A stretch of DNA of 64,000 bases, taken from the NCBI RefSeq assembly GCF_964642095.1, contig NZ_OZ209244.1:1426001-1490000 (forward strand), written 5' to 3'. The stretch's first letter is position 1; each line of letters starts with the position of its first letter. This stretch comes from Fretibacterium fastidiosum (lineage in GTDB: Bacteria > Synergistota > Synergistia > Synergistales > Aminobacteriaceae). Of this stretch, positions 32,952-41,616 are shown one piece after another. The notes below the pieces were generated by a model. The model made no database searches. It saw only the letters and a program-made list of their open reading frames with translations, and was not told where the DNA came from. The translations under genes and the position numbers were made by a program.

Positions 32952-34145
32952 GTGAAGTTGAAGTCTGTGTTGTTGGCTTTGCTGGTTTGCGGACTGTTCG
33001 CTCTTCCCGCCCCGGCTGCGGAAGCCGATTTCCACATCGGGATCATGACGGGGACCGTGTCCCAGAGCGAGGACGACCTGCGCGGCGCCGAGCTGATGAT
33101 CCAGAAGTACGGCGACACCGCACAGGGCGGCATGATCACCCACATCACCTACCCCGACAGCTTCATGACGGAACAGGAGACGACGATCGGCCAGATCGTG
33201 GGCCTGGCGGACGACCCCAGGATGAAGGTGATCGTGGTCAACCAGGGCGTTCCCGGCACGACGGAGGGCTTCCGCCGCGTCCGCGAGAAGCGTCCGGACA
33301 TCGTCCTCCTGATCGGCGAGGGGCACGAGGACCCCAACGTGAACACCGCGGCTGCGGACCTGGTGGCCCATGGCGATTTCATCGGCCGCGGCTACCTGAT
33401 CCCCCACACGGCGAAGGAGCTGGGCGTGGACACTATCGTCCACATCTCCTTCCCGCGCCACATGAGCTACGAGACGCTGGGCCGGCGCCGCGCCATCATG
33501 GAGGAGGCCTGCAGAGACCTGGGCATCAAGTTCGTGTTCGAGACGGCTCCGGACCCCACCAGCGACGTGGGTGTGGCGGGTGCGCAGCAGTTCATCCTCG
33601 AGAAGGTGCCGGCCTGGATCGAGAAGTACGGCAAGAACGCGGCGTTCTTCTGCACGAACGCCGCCCACACGGAGCCCCTGCTGAAGCGCATCGCGGAGCT
33701 GGGCGGCTACTTCATCGAGGCGGATATGCCCTCCCCGTTGAAGGGGTATCCCGGCGCCTTGGGGATCGACTTCGCCAAGGAGAAGGGCGACTGGCCGGCG
33801 ATTTTGAAGAAGCTCGAGGATGCGGTGGTCGCCGCCGGAGGCGGCGGGCGCATGGGGACCTGGGCCTTCTCTCTGGGCTACACCCACACCGCGGCGCTGG
33901 CCGAGTTCGGCAAGCGCGTCGTGGAGGGTCAGGCCAAGCTGGACAGCCTGAAGGACCTGATCGCGTGCTACAACGATATCACGCCGGGCGCGACCTGGAA
34001 CGCAAGCTACTTTGTCGATGCCGGGACGGGGGTCCGCAACAGGAAGATGGTCCTTCTGTACCAGGACACCTATATGCTGGGCAGGGGCTTCATGGGAACG
34101 ACCTCGGTGGAGGTCCCCGAGAAGTACTACAACGTCAACAAGTAG
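32952..34145 (+). CDS. DUF3798 periplasmic binding protein, copy 2
   Basis: This tandem duplicate of the preceding gene has the same start context (AAGGAGGCGTTTTTG before GTG 32952), the same 397-residue length, and mostly conservative substitutions. Changes cluster around HEDPNVNTAAADLVAHGDFI and MPSPLKGYPGALG, possibly altering ligand preference. The 3' hairpin copy has lost its T-run, so transcription probably continues into the ABC genes. Confidence 0.9.
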   Translation: MKLKSVLLALLVCGLFALPAPAAEADFHIGIMTGTVSQSEDDLRGAELMIQKYGDTAQGGMITHITYPDSFMTEQETTIGQIVGLADDPRMKVIVVNQGVPGTTEGFRRVREKRPDIVLLIGEGHEDPNVNTAAADLVAHGDFIGRGYLIPHTAKELGVDTIVHISFPRHMSYETLGRRRAIMEEACRDLGIKFVFETAPDPTSDVGVAGAQQFILEKVPAWIEKYGKNAAFFCTNAAHTEPLLKRIAELGGYFIEADMPSPLKGYPGALGIDFAKEKGDWPAILKKLEDAVVAAGGGGRMGTWAFSLGYTHTAALAEFGKRVVEGQAKLDSLKDLIACYNDITPGATWNASYFVDAGTGVRNRKMVLLYQDTYMLGRGFMGTTSVEVPEKYYNVNK

Positions 34146-34151
34146 TGTGCC

Positions 34152-34192
34152 GCTCCGCCGACCCCGCACGTTCTCCCGCGGGATCGGCGTTT
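34152..34192 (+). terminator. Decayed terminator after DUF3798 copy 2
   Basis: The hairpin corresponds to the one at 32744-32780, but with mismatched arms (CCGACCCCGC / CGCGGGATCGG) and CGTTTC instead of a T-run. It is expected to allow read-through. Confidence 0.6.
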
Positions 34193-34291
34193 CATGGGAG
34201 AACGACGGGCCCTGACGAGGCTGAGGAGGGGGGATGCCCCTTCTCTCTTCGGCCCCGTCGGGGCTTAATTCTGCGTTTAGAGGTGATTCGT

Positions 34292-35893
34292 TTGTCCGAT
34301 ACACTCCTCCTGGAATTGCAGAACATCGGGAAAGAATACTACGGGAACCGGGTGCTCTCCAACGTGAGCTTCTCGCTCAGGGCCGGGGAGATCCTGGGGC
34401 TCGTGGGAGAGAACGGCGCGGGGAAGTCCACGCTGATGAACATCCTGTTCGGTATGCCGGTCATTGCGCAGACGGGCGGATACGAGGGGACGGTGCTCAT
34501 GGACGGCAGGCCCGTTCGCTTCGCCTCGCCTCACGAGGCGCTCGAGGCGGGGATCGGCATGGTCCATCAGGAGTTCTCCCTGATCCCAGGCTTCACGGCC
34601 ACGGAGAACATCCTGCTCAACCGCGAGGTGCTGAACCCCTCCCTGCTGGAGTACGTCTTCAGCAGCCGCATGGCGACGCTGGATCGAGGCAGGATGCGGG
34701 GCCGTGCGGAGACGGCCATCCGCACGCTGGGCGTCGACATCAGCCCGGACATGAGCGTTGCGGAGATGCCCGTCGGCTACAAGCAGTTCATCGAGATCGC
34801 CAGGGAGATCGACCGCAGCAAGACCCGCCTCCTGTTCCTGGACGAGCCCACGGCCGTGTTGACGGAGTCCGAGGCGGAGATCCTGCTGACGGCGCTCAGG
34901 GCGCTGGCGGAGAAGGGGATCGCCATCGTGTTCATCTCCCACCGGCTGCACGAGGTGAAGGACCTGTGCGACCGCATCGTCGTGCTTCGGGACGGGGCGG
35001 TGATCCGGGACGCGGACGCCAGGACGGCGACGATTCGGGAGATCGCCTCCTGGATGGTGGGCCGCCACGTGGAGACGGCGGGGGAGGGGGCCTCCGGCCG
35101 CCGCCCCGTCCCCCAGACGGAGCCCGTCCTGAAGGTGGAGCACCTGTGGGTGGACATGCCGGGCGAGACGGTGCGCGACGTCTCCTTCGAGGTGCGGAAG
35201 GGGGAGATCTTCGGCATCGGCGGCCTGGCAGGGCACGGAAAGCTGGGCATCCCGAACGGCATTATGGGGCTTTATCCGGCGGGCGGGCGCGTGGAGTTTC
35301 TTGGGAAGCGCGTCCCCCTGAATCGGCCGCGCCGCGCTCTGGACCGCCGCATGGCCTTCGTGTCGGAGGACCGCCGGGGCGTGGGGCTCCTGCTGGACGA
35401 GCGCATCGACTGGAACATCACCTTTACGGCGATGCAGGTCCAGGGTCGCTTCCTCAAGGGGATCCCCCACCTTCTTCAGCTGCGGGACGACCGGGCCATG
35501 ACGGAGGAGGCGGAGAGGTTCATCCAGGCCCTCGACATCAAGTGTACGGGGCCGAACCAGCGCGCCGGGGAGCTGTCGGGAGGAAACCAGCAGAAGATCT
35601 GTCTGGCCAAGGCGTTTGCCCTGCGGCCGGACCTCCTCCTGGTCTGCGAGCCCACGCGCGGCATCGACGTCGGCGCAAAGGAGCTGGTGCTGAACACCCT
35701 GAGAAACTACAACGAGGAGCACGGCATCACCATCATCGTCGCGTCGTCGGAGCTCGAGGAGCTGCGCTCCATCTGCGACCGGATCGCCGTCGTGGGCGAG
35801 GGCCGCATTGCGGGCGTCCTGCCGGCCTCGAGGCCGGCGGAGGACTTCGGCCTCCTGATGATGGGGCAGAGCGTTGAGGAGGCGGCGGTATGA
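34292..35893 (+). CDS. ABC transporter ATP-binding protein, two-domain sugar/nucleoside type
   Basis: This is a 533-residue tandem ATPase like RbsA, MglA or BmpB-type proteins. Domain 1 has Walker A GLVGENGAGKST, Walker B RLLFLDEPT and a divergent signature (AEMPVGYKQFIEIAREI). Domain 2 has the degenerate Walker A typical of this class (GLAGHGKLG), a good signature LSGGNQQK and Walker B LLLVCEPTRG. TTG 34292 with AGAGGTG upstream starts the conserved part (SDTLLLELQNIGKEYYGNRV). A much longer open frame upstream runs across the binding-protein gene and is not coding. The stop overlaps the permease ATG. Confidence 0.92.
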   Translation: MSDTLLLELQNIGKEYYGNRVLSNVSFSLRAGEILGLVGENGAGKSTLMNILFGMPVIAQTGGYEGTVLMDGRPVRFASPHEALEAGIGMVHQEFSLIPGFTATENILLNREVLNPSLLEYVFSSRMATLDRGRMRGRAETAIRTLGVDISPDMSVAEMPVGYKQFIEIAREIDRSKTRLLFLDEPTAVLTESEAEILLTALRALAEKGIAIVFISHRLHEVKDLCDRIVVLRDGAVIRDADARTATIREIASWMVGRHVETAGEGASGRRPVPQTEPVLKVEHLWVDMPGETVRDVSFEVRKGEIFGIGGLAGHGKLGIPNGIMGLYPAGGRVEFLGKRVPLNRPRRALDRRMAFVSEDRRGVGLLLDERIDWNITFTAMQVQGRFLKGIPHLLQLRDDRAMTEEAERFIQALDIKCTGPNQRAGELSGGNQQKICLAKAFALRPDLLLVCEPTRGIDVGAKELVLNTLRNYNEEHGITIIVASSELEELRSICDRIAVVGEGRIAGVLPASRPAEDFGLLMMGQSVEEAAV

Positions 35894-36996
35894 TCAGAAG
35901 GTTTATCGAGAACGTGGGCTGGCCGCGCTTCATCATCGGACTCTTCCTGTTGAGCCTCTTCATCGCGGCGCCCTTCGTCGGGGTGCGCGTGGACACGTCG
36001 CTCTCGGACGTCCTGGTGCGGTTCGGCATGAACGGGGTGATGGTCCTGGCCATGATCCCGATGGTGCAGTCGGGCTGCGGCCTCAACTTTGGGCTGCCGC
36101 TGGGGATCATCGCGGGGCTTTTGGGGGCCACGCTCTCCATCGAGTTCAACCAGGGCGTCCTGGCGTTCGCGGCGGACCTGGCCGCGGGCCGGCCGTGGCT
36201 CGCGTTCCTGGCCTCGGAGGCCGCCCGCGCGCCCTTGAGCTTCGCCTCGGCCATCGTCATCGCGGTGCCGATCGCGGCGGTGCTGGGCTTCTTCTACGGC
36301 AAGCTGCTGAACCGCGTCAAGGGCGACGAGATGATGATCGCTACCTACGTGGGCTTCTCCTCCGTGGCCTTCATGTGCATCGCCTGGCTCCTCATGCCCT
36401 ACAGGAGCCCCACCATGATCTGGGGCTACGGGGGCAGCGGGCTGCGCACCACCATCAGCGTGAACGGCTACTGGCTCCACGTGCTGAACGACCTCTTGTC
36501 CTTTCAGCAGGGGCACCTCTTCGTGCCGACGGGGACCTTCCTGTTCTTCGCCGTCCTCGCCCTGCTGATGTGGGTCTTCATGAGGAGCAAGACGGGCACC
36601 GCCATGACGGCCGTCGGCTCGAACCCGGACTTCGCCAGGGCCTCCGGCGTGAACGTGGACCGCATGAGGACGATCTCGGTGGTGCTCTCCACGATCCTGG
36701 GGGCCGTGGGCATCCTGGTCTACGAGCAGAGCTTCGGCTTCATCCAGCTCTACATGGGGCCCTTCTACATGGCCCTTCCCGCCGTTGCGTCCGTCCTGCT
36801 GGGCGGCGCGTCGGTGAATAAGGCCGGCATCGTGAACGTCATCGTGGGAACGTTCCTGTTCCAGGGCATCCTGACCATGACGCCGTCCGTCATCAACAGC
36901 GTGCTTCAGACGGACATGTCCGAGGTCATCCGCATCATCGTCAGCAACGGGATGATCCTCTACGCCCTGACGAGAAAGGTGAGGGTGAAACGATGA
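35890..36996 (+). CDS. ABC transporter permease 1
   Basis: This is a 368-residue inner-membrane permease of the BPD_transp_2 type, which includes RbsC and the BMP/nucleoside-importer permeases, with about nine hydrophobic segments. VNKAGIVNVIVGTFLFQGIL is the conserved late segment, and RSKTGTAMTAVGSNPDFARA is the coupling-helix region that contacts the ATPase. It overlaps both neighbours by four bases. Confidence 0.9.
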   Translation: MIRRFIENVGWPRFIIGLFLLSLFIAAPFVGVRVDTSLSDVLVRFGMNGVMVLAMIPMVQSGCGLNFGLPLGIIAGLLGATLSIEFNQGVLAFAADLAAGRPWLAFLASEAARAPLSFASAIVIAVPIAAVLGFFYGKLLNRVKGDEMMIATYVGFSSVAFMCIAWLLMPYRSPTMIWGYGGSGLRTTISVNGYWLHVLNDLLSFQQGHLFVPTGTFLFFAVLALLMWVFMRSKTGTAMTAVGSNPDFARASGVNVDRMRTISVVLSTILGAVGILVYEQSFGFIQLYMGPFYMALPAVASVLLGGASVNKAGIVNVIVGTFLFQGILTMTPSVINSVLQTDMSEVIRIIVSNGMILYALTRKVRVKR

Positions 36997-38123
36997 GCAA
37001 AGCAGGCAAAAACTGGAACCCCCTGACGTTCCTGGCGGACAACGCGGTCCCCATCGTCTTCATTGCGATCTCCGCCGTGGCCATTCCTCTGTCCGGCTTC
37101 TCGTTCAGCCACCTGGTCCAGGAGCTCCTGATCCGGATTGGCCGAAACTCGTTTTTGATCCTGTCCCTCCTGATCCCCATCATGGCGGGCATGGGGCTGA
37201 ACTTCGGCATGGTGCTGGGGGCCATGGCCGGGCAGATCGGGCTGATCCTGATCTCCGACTGGGCCATCGTGGGCATTCCCGGCATGGCGCTGGCCATGCT
37301 GGTGGGGACCCCCATCGCCATCCTGCTGGGGATCCTCTGCGGCAACGTGCTGAACCGGGCCAAGGGGCAGGAGATGGTGACGTCCTACATCCTGGGCTTC
37401 TTCATCAACGGGCTCTACCAGCTGGTGGTGCTGTACTTCATGGGCTGGCTCATCCCCATCTCGAACCCCGTCATCCTCCTCTCCCGCCGCTACGGCGTGC
37501 GGAACACGGTGAACCTGCAGGGCATCCGCGGCGTGCTGGACAACCTGGTCCCCGTCTCCTTCCCCTTCTTCGGGGGGACGGTGCGCGTGCCCCTGGCCAC
37601 CCTTCTCGTGATCGCCGTCTTCTGCCTCTTCATCGTGTGGTTCCGCCGCACGAAGCTGGGACAGGACATGCGCGCCATCGGGCAGAGCCAGTCCGTCGCC
37701 GACAGCGCGGGCATCGCGGTGAACCGGACGCGCATCATCGCGATCGTGATCTCCACCGTCCTGGCCTGCTACGGACAGGTCATTTACCTGCAGAACATGG
37801 GGACCCTCAACACCTACAACAGCCATGAGCAGGTGGGCATGTTCTCCATCGCGGCCCTGCTCATCGGGGGGGCCAGCGTCTCCCGCGCCAGCATCGCCAA
37901 CGTCTTCGCGGGCGTGGTCCTGTTCCACCTGATGTTCATCGTGGCGCCCATGGCGGGCAAGAACCTGATGGGGCAGGCCCAGATCGGAGAGTACTTCCGC
38001 GTCTTCGTCTCCTATGGGATCATCGCCATCGCCCTGGTGCTCCATGCGTGGAAGCGCAACCGGGACCGGGAGGCGTCCCGCCGGAGCCTGCGCGGCCCCG
38101 CGGAAGGGAGGGAGGAGGCATGA
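36993..38123 (+). CDS. ABC transporter permease 2
   Basis: This is a 376-residue permease of the same BPD_transp_2 type. The coupling region reads RRTKLGQDMRAIGQSQSVAD, and GGASVSRASIANVFAGVVLF is the late conserved segment. It pairs with permease 1 to make the heterodimeric channel. The start overlaps permease 1, and the stop overlaps the next gene. Confidence 0.9.
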   Translation: MSKAGKNWNPLTFLADNAVPIVFIAISAVAIPLSGFSFSHLVQELLIRIGRNSFLILSLLIPIMAGMGLNFGMVLGAMAGQIGLILISDWAIVGIPGMALAMLVGTPIAILLGILCGNVLNRAKGQEMVTSYILGFFINGLYQLVVLYFMGWLIPISNPVILLSRRYGVRNTVNLQGIRGVLDNLVPVSFPFFGGTVRVPLATLLVIAVFCLFIVWFRRTKLGQDMRAIGQSQSVADSAGIAVNRTRIIAIVISTVLACYGQVIYLQNMGTLNTYNSHEQVGMFSIAALLIGGASVSRASIANVFAGVVLFHLMFIVAPMAGKNLMGQAQIGEYFRVFVSYGIIAIALVLHAWKRNRDREASRRSLRGPAEGREEA

Positions 38124-38587
38124 TGCGCTTCCTTCAGAGGGCGCTGGCCCTGATCCTCCTCGTCGCCCTTGGGGTGTGGCTGTTCTACGTCGGGCGCGAG
38201 CACCAGGTCCTCCTGGACAACAAGACGATCGAGCTGGAGGGCAGGACCTTCAAGGCCCTTCAAGAGGTCCGCGTCAGCGTGAACGGCGCCGAGCCCGTGG
38301 AACTCTACCCCCGCGACCGCGACATGGTGAAGGTCGTGGGCCCCGCGTTCTCCCTGAGGGTGGAGATCGAGGACCCCGGAAGCGACGTGGAACTCGTGGA
38401 GCGCGAGGTGCGGGTGGGCTTCGGCAAGGACCTGATGCTGAGCTTCCCCCTGATGGCCGCGAGCCGGGACTTCGTCCTGCCGCCGCCGACCTCGCAGCAG
38501 GCCCCAGCCCCGGAGGCGGTCGCCTCGGAGGACGCTTTGGCGTCCGGCGTGGGGGAGGAGGTCCCCGCTGCGCCGACAAACCCCTGA
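38120..38587 (+). CDS. Small membrane-anchored protein of the ABC operon (DUF6672-like)
   Basis: This 155-residue protein has one N-terminal helix (ALALILLVALGVWLFYVG) and an extracytoplasmic beta domain (HQVLLDNKTIELEGRTFKAL), then a Pro/Ala-rich tail. It is translationally coupled to permease 2 (ATGA). Similar small proteins, to my recollection called DUF6672, accompany DUF3798/ABC sets. It may be an accessory or assembly factor of the transporter. A terminator follows. Confidence 0.7.
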   Translation: MMRFLQRALALILLVALGVWLFYVGREHQVLLDNKTIELEGRTFKALQEVRVSVNGAEPVELYPRDRDMVKVVGPAFSLRVEIEDPGSDVELVEREVRVGFGKDLMLSFPLMAASRDFVLPPPTSQQAPAPEAVASEDALASGVGEEVPAAPTNP

Positions 38588-38593
38588 CCTGGA

Positions 38594-38625
38594 CGGGACG
38601 GCCCCTGCGGGCCGCCCCGTTTTTT
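38594..38625 (+). terminator. Rho-independent terminator of the ABC operon
   Basis: GGGACGGCCC and GGGCCGCCCC arms around CTGC are followed by GTTTTTT. Confidence 0.85.
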
Positions 38626-38771
38626 GCGTTGCGCGCGGGGCCGGGGCAAAAAACGATTTTCGTCTGGAAACGGGGCCCTTTCTGTGGTATTCTGATTGCG
38701 GTTTTCTGGAAGAGAGTATGCGATCATGCAGCCGACGCGGACGTCGAACCAGGGACGTCCATGATCAAGAC

Positions 38772-38795
38772 CCCTGCTCTGAGCAGGGCTTCTTT
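38772..38795 (+). promoter_or_regulatory. Possible attenuator hairpin before mmdA
   Basis: CCCTGCT-ctg-AGCAGGG followed by CTTCTTTT lies immediately before the AAGGAGG of mmdA. A TATTCT box near 38694 could start the leader. This may be a weak terminator or attenuator. Confidence 0.4.
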
Positions 38796-38815
38796 TAAGG
38801 AGGACGTTGTCGGAG

Positions 38816-40375
38816 ATGGGATTTCGCAGCATGGAGGAGCTCTGCGAGGAGCTCAGGGAGAAGCGCGCAGCCGCCTTCAACGGGGGCGGGGAGAAGGCCA
38901 TTGCCAAGCAGAAGGAGAAGGGGAAGGGGACGGCCCGCGAGCGGATCGATCAGCTGCTGGACCCCGGCTCCTTCGTGGAGATCGATGAATTCGTGACCCA
39001 TCGCTGCACGAACTTCGGCCTGGAGAAGACCAGGCCCCTTGGCGACGGCGTCGTGACCGGGTGGGGCACCATCGACGGCCGAAAGGTCGTCGTCTTCAGC
39101 CAGGACTTCACCGTTCTGGGCGGCTCCCTGGGCGAGATGCACGCGGACAAGATCTGCAAGGTCATGGACCTGGCGATGGAGATGGGCTGCCCGGTGATCG
39201 GCCTGAACGATTCGGGGGGCGCCCGCATCCAGGAGGCCATCGACGCCCTGAACGGGTACGGAAAGATCTTCTTCCGCAACACCCACGCGAGCGGCGTCAT
39301 CCCGCAGTTCTCCGTCATCATGGGCCCCACGGCGGGCGGCGCGGTCTACAGCCCCGCCCTTACGGACTTCATCTTTATGGTGAACAAGACGGGCGTCATG
39401 CACATCACGGGCCCCGCGGTCATCAAGGCCGTGACGGGCGAGGAGGTCACCAGCGAGGCCCTGGGCGGTGCCGCCACCCACAACAACATCAGCGGCAACG
39501 CGCACTTCATGGCGGCCGACGAGCGGGAGTGCTTCGCCCAGATCCGTAAGGTGCTCTCCTACCTGCCTCTCAACAACCTGGACGATGCGCCCGATAAGCC
39601 CACGAACGACGCCGTGGACCGCGCGGACCCCTCGCTCCGGGAGACCGTCCCGACGAACCCCAACGTCGGCTACGACGTCCACGAGGTCCTGCGCAAGGTG
39701 CTGGACGACGGCGAGTTCACCGAGGTCCAGGCCGGCTGGGCCCAGAACATCCTGACGGGCTACGGCCACATCGGCGGACGCTCCGTCGGCATCATCGCCA
39801 ACCAGGCCAGGGTGATGGCCGGCTGCCTCGACATCAACGCCTCCGACAAGGCCAGCCGCTTCATCCGCCACTGCGACGCCTTCAACCTGCCAATTTTGAC
39901 CTTCGTTGACGTTCCCGGCTACCTGCCTGGGGTGACCCAGGAGCACAACGGGATCATTCGCCACGGCGCGAAGCTGCTCTACGCCTACAGCGAGGCCACC
40001 GTCCCCCTGATCACCGTCATCCTGCGCAAGGCCTACGGCGGCGCCTACCTGGCCATGGCCAGCAAGTCGCTGGGCGCCGACGTCGTCCTCGCGTGGCCCC
40101 AGGCGGAGATCGCGGTGATGGGCGCCGAGGGCGCCGCGAACATCGTCTTCCGCAAGGAGATCGCCGAGGCCGGCAACCCGGAGGAGACCCGCGCCGAGAA
40201 GATCGACGAGTACCGCAAGGCCTTCGCCAACCCCTACGTGGCGGCGGAGCGCGGCCTCGTGGACCGCGTGATCCTGCCGGAGGAGACGCGGCTCTCCATC
40301 TGGCAGGCCCTGAACGCGCTCGAGAGCAAGCGCGTCTCGCGGCCCGACAAGAAGCACGGCGTCATCCCTCACTGA
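38816..40375 (+). CDS. mmdA: Acyl-CoA carboxyltransferase (methylmalonyl-CoA decarboxylase alpha-type)
   Basis: This is a 519-residue biotin-dependent carboxyltransferase of the MmdA/PccB type, which moves the carboxyl group from an acyl-CoA (typically methylmalonyl-CoA) to biotin. FSQDFTVLGGSLGEMHADKI, GLNDSGGARIQEA and PTAGGAVYSPALTDF form the first crotonase half. FVDVPGYLPGVTQEHNGIIR, KAYGGAYLAM and GAEGAANIVFRKEI form the second half. The start is uncertain: ATG 38816 is given, and TTG 38807 is closer to the ribosome site. oadG- and biotin-carrier genes follow. Confidence 0.9.
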   Translation: MGFRSMEELCEELREKRAAAFNGGGEKAIAKQKEKGKGTARERIDQLLDPGSFVEIDEFVTHRCTNFGLEKTRPLGDGVVTGWGTIDGRKVVVFSQDFTVLGGSLGEMHADKICKVMDLAMEMGCPVIGLNDSGGARIQEAIDALNGYGKIFFRNTHASGVIPQFSVIMGPTAGGAVYSPALTDFIFMVNKTGVMHITGPAVIKAVTGEEVTSEALGGAATHNNISGNAHFMAADERECFAQIRKVLSYLPLNNLDDAPDKPTNDAVDRADPSLRETVPTNPNVGYDVHEVLRKVLDDGEFTEVQAGWAQNILTGYGHIGGRSVGIIANQARVMAGCLDINASDKASRFIRHCDAFNLPILTFVDVPGYLPGVTQEHNGIIRHGAKLLYAYSEATVPLITVILRKAYGGAYLAMASKSLGADVVLAWPQAEIAVMGAEGAANIVFRKEIAEAGNPEETRAEKIDEYRKAFANPYVAAERGLVDRVILPEETRLSIWQALNALESKRVSRPDKKHGVIPH

Positions 40376-40395
40376 GCCGTCGGGAGGTGCAACCC

Positions 40396-40800
40396 ATGAA
40401 CGCCATGCATTTTGATGGGCTGTCCGGCGCGGCCTACGTCAGCCTCGTGGCCTTTTCCATCGTGTTCATCGTCCTGCTTGGATTGACGCTGGTGATCTTC
40501 GCCATGCGCTTCTTTGCCGCCGGCGAGAGGCCGAAGCCGGACGACGGCGCCACGGCGCCCCAGAGGCCCCAGAGCGCTTCCGCCGCCCCCGCAGCCCGGG
40601 CCGAGGGCGCTCAGGCCAGGGTGGTGGCGGCCATCACGGCAGCCATCCTGGCCGCCACGGGAGGGATGGGGCGGGTCGTCTCCATCGCGCCTGAGACGGT
40701 TGACGCTGTCCAAAAGGGCGCCCGGTGGACCAGGGCCTGGAGGGCGTCGGGCGTCCTGAACCTGATCTCGCGCTCCGTGGACCGGGGCTGGAAGCACTGA
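40396..40800 (+). CDS. Sodium-pump decarboxylase gamma subunit (OadG family)
   Basis: This 134-residue membrane protein has one N-terminal helix (VSLVAFSIVFIVLLGLTLVI) and a Pro/Ala-rich linker, the layout of OadG/MmdD subunits that hold the decarboxylase complex together. The C-terminal half contains RVVAAITAAILAATGG, a segment seen in OadG-like proteins. GGGAGG precedes ATG 40396. It sits between the alpha subunit and the biotin carrier. Confidence 0.85.
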   Translation: MNAMHFDGLSGAAYVSLVAFSIVFIVLLGLTLVIFAMRFFAAGERPKPDDGATAPQRPQSASAAPAARAEGAQARVVAAITAAILAATGGMGRVVSIAPETVDAVQKGARWTRAWRASGVLNLISRSVDRGWKH

Positions 40801-40902
40801 CCCCGCGCCCGAAAGGGCGCCGTTGGCCCAAAGTCGAGACAAGAGCGAACCTGTGCCCTCGCGAGGGCGCGTCTGCACATTTTGAAGGGAGTTGTATCGG
40901 CA

Positions 40903-41304
40903 GTGAACAAGTATAGAGTTGTCGTGGATGGTACCGCATATAACGTGGAGGTGGAGGAGCTGGGGGCCTGCGCCGCTCCTGCCCCCGTTCCGGCCCCGGC
41001 GCCCGTAGCGCCCGCTCCGGCGGCGGCTCCTGCTTCGGCGCCCGCTGCGGCCCCTGCCGCACCGGCTCCGGCTCCCGCCCCTGCGGCCGGCGGCGCTGCC
41101 GTGACGGCTCCCATGCCCGGCAAGGTCCTGAGCGTCAAGGTGAACGTGGGCGACCCCGTGAAGAACGGGGACCTGGTCCTGATCCTCGAGGCCATGAAGA
41201 TGGAGAACGAGATCTTTGCGACCTCCGACGGCACGGTTTCCGAGGTCCGCGTCGGCAGCGGCGCCTCGGTCAACACGGGCGACGTCCTGGTCGTCATCGC
41301 CTGA
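40903..41304 (+). CDS. mmdC: Biotin carboxyl carrier subunit
   Basis: This 133-residue carrier protein has a short N-terminal domain (KYRVVVDGTAYNVEVEEL), a long Ala-Pro linker at about residues 25-65, and a C-terminal biotinyl domain with biotinylation lysine in EAMKMEN and the PMPGKVL hinge. It shuttles CO2 between carboxyltransferase and the membrane decarboxylase. GTG 40903 has AAGGGAG 11 bases upstream. The beta (membrane decarboxylase) subunit is absent from the window. Confidence 0.92.
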   Translation: MNKYRVVVDGTAYNVEVEELGACAAPAPVPAPAPVAPAPAAAPASAPAAAPAAPAPAPAPAAGGAAVTAPMPGKVLSVKVNVGDPVKNGDLVLILEAMKMENEIFATSDGTVSEVRVGSGASVNTGDVLVVIA

Positions 41305-41382
41305 TCCGAAAAGGAACGGCGGGGTGGGCCTGCGCGACGCGGAGGGCCTCACCCTCCCGCTTGACCTGGATTGACGCAGGGA

Positions 41383-41427
41383 GAGGCCCCCTCCCCGATC
41401 CCCTGAGGGGATCGGGGAGGGGGCCTC
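41383..41427 (+). terminator. Perfect 21-bp inverted repeat after the biotin-carrier gene
   Basis: GAGGCCCCCTCCCCGATCCC-C and its exact complement flank a 3-base loop. No T-run follows. It probably ends the decarboxylase transcript or stabilises its 3' end; it could also be a palindromic repeat element. Confidence 0.6.
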
Positions 41428-41616
41428 GTCAATTTCTGCGCCGCCGAGACGGGCGGGGATTCCCTCCGGCCTGCAACTCGCGCTATTACGTGCTATCATT
41501 AGTGAGGTTCATGAACGGGGGTTCGGTTGGGCCGGCCCTGCCCCGCCCTCGGAGCGGCAGAGCGTCCCCGCCCCGCCGAGGGCTTCCGCAGGATACTTTG
41601 TGGAGGTGTTTTATCG
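41428..41616 (+). promoter_or_regulatory. Upstream region of the rpiB-upp operon
   Basis: No gene is seen. A TATCAT box near 41494-41500 has a poor -35 (CTGCAA) 17 bases upstream. It is a candidate promoter for the long biosynthetic operon. Confidence 0.35.

Noticed and set aside
32987..34291. A very long plus-strand open frame running across the second DUF3798 gene into the ABC ATPase
   Set aside because: Only the part from 34292 matches a protein family; the upstream part is Arg/Gly-rich frame-shadow of the binding-protein gene, a common artefact in GC-rich DNA.
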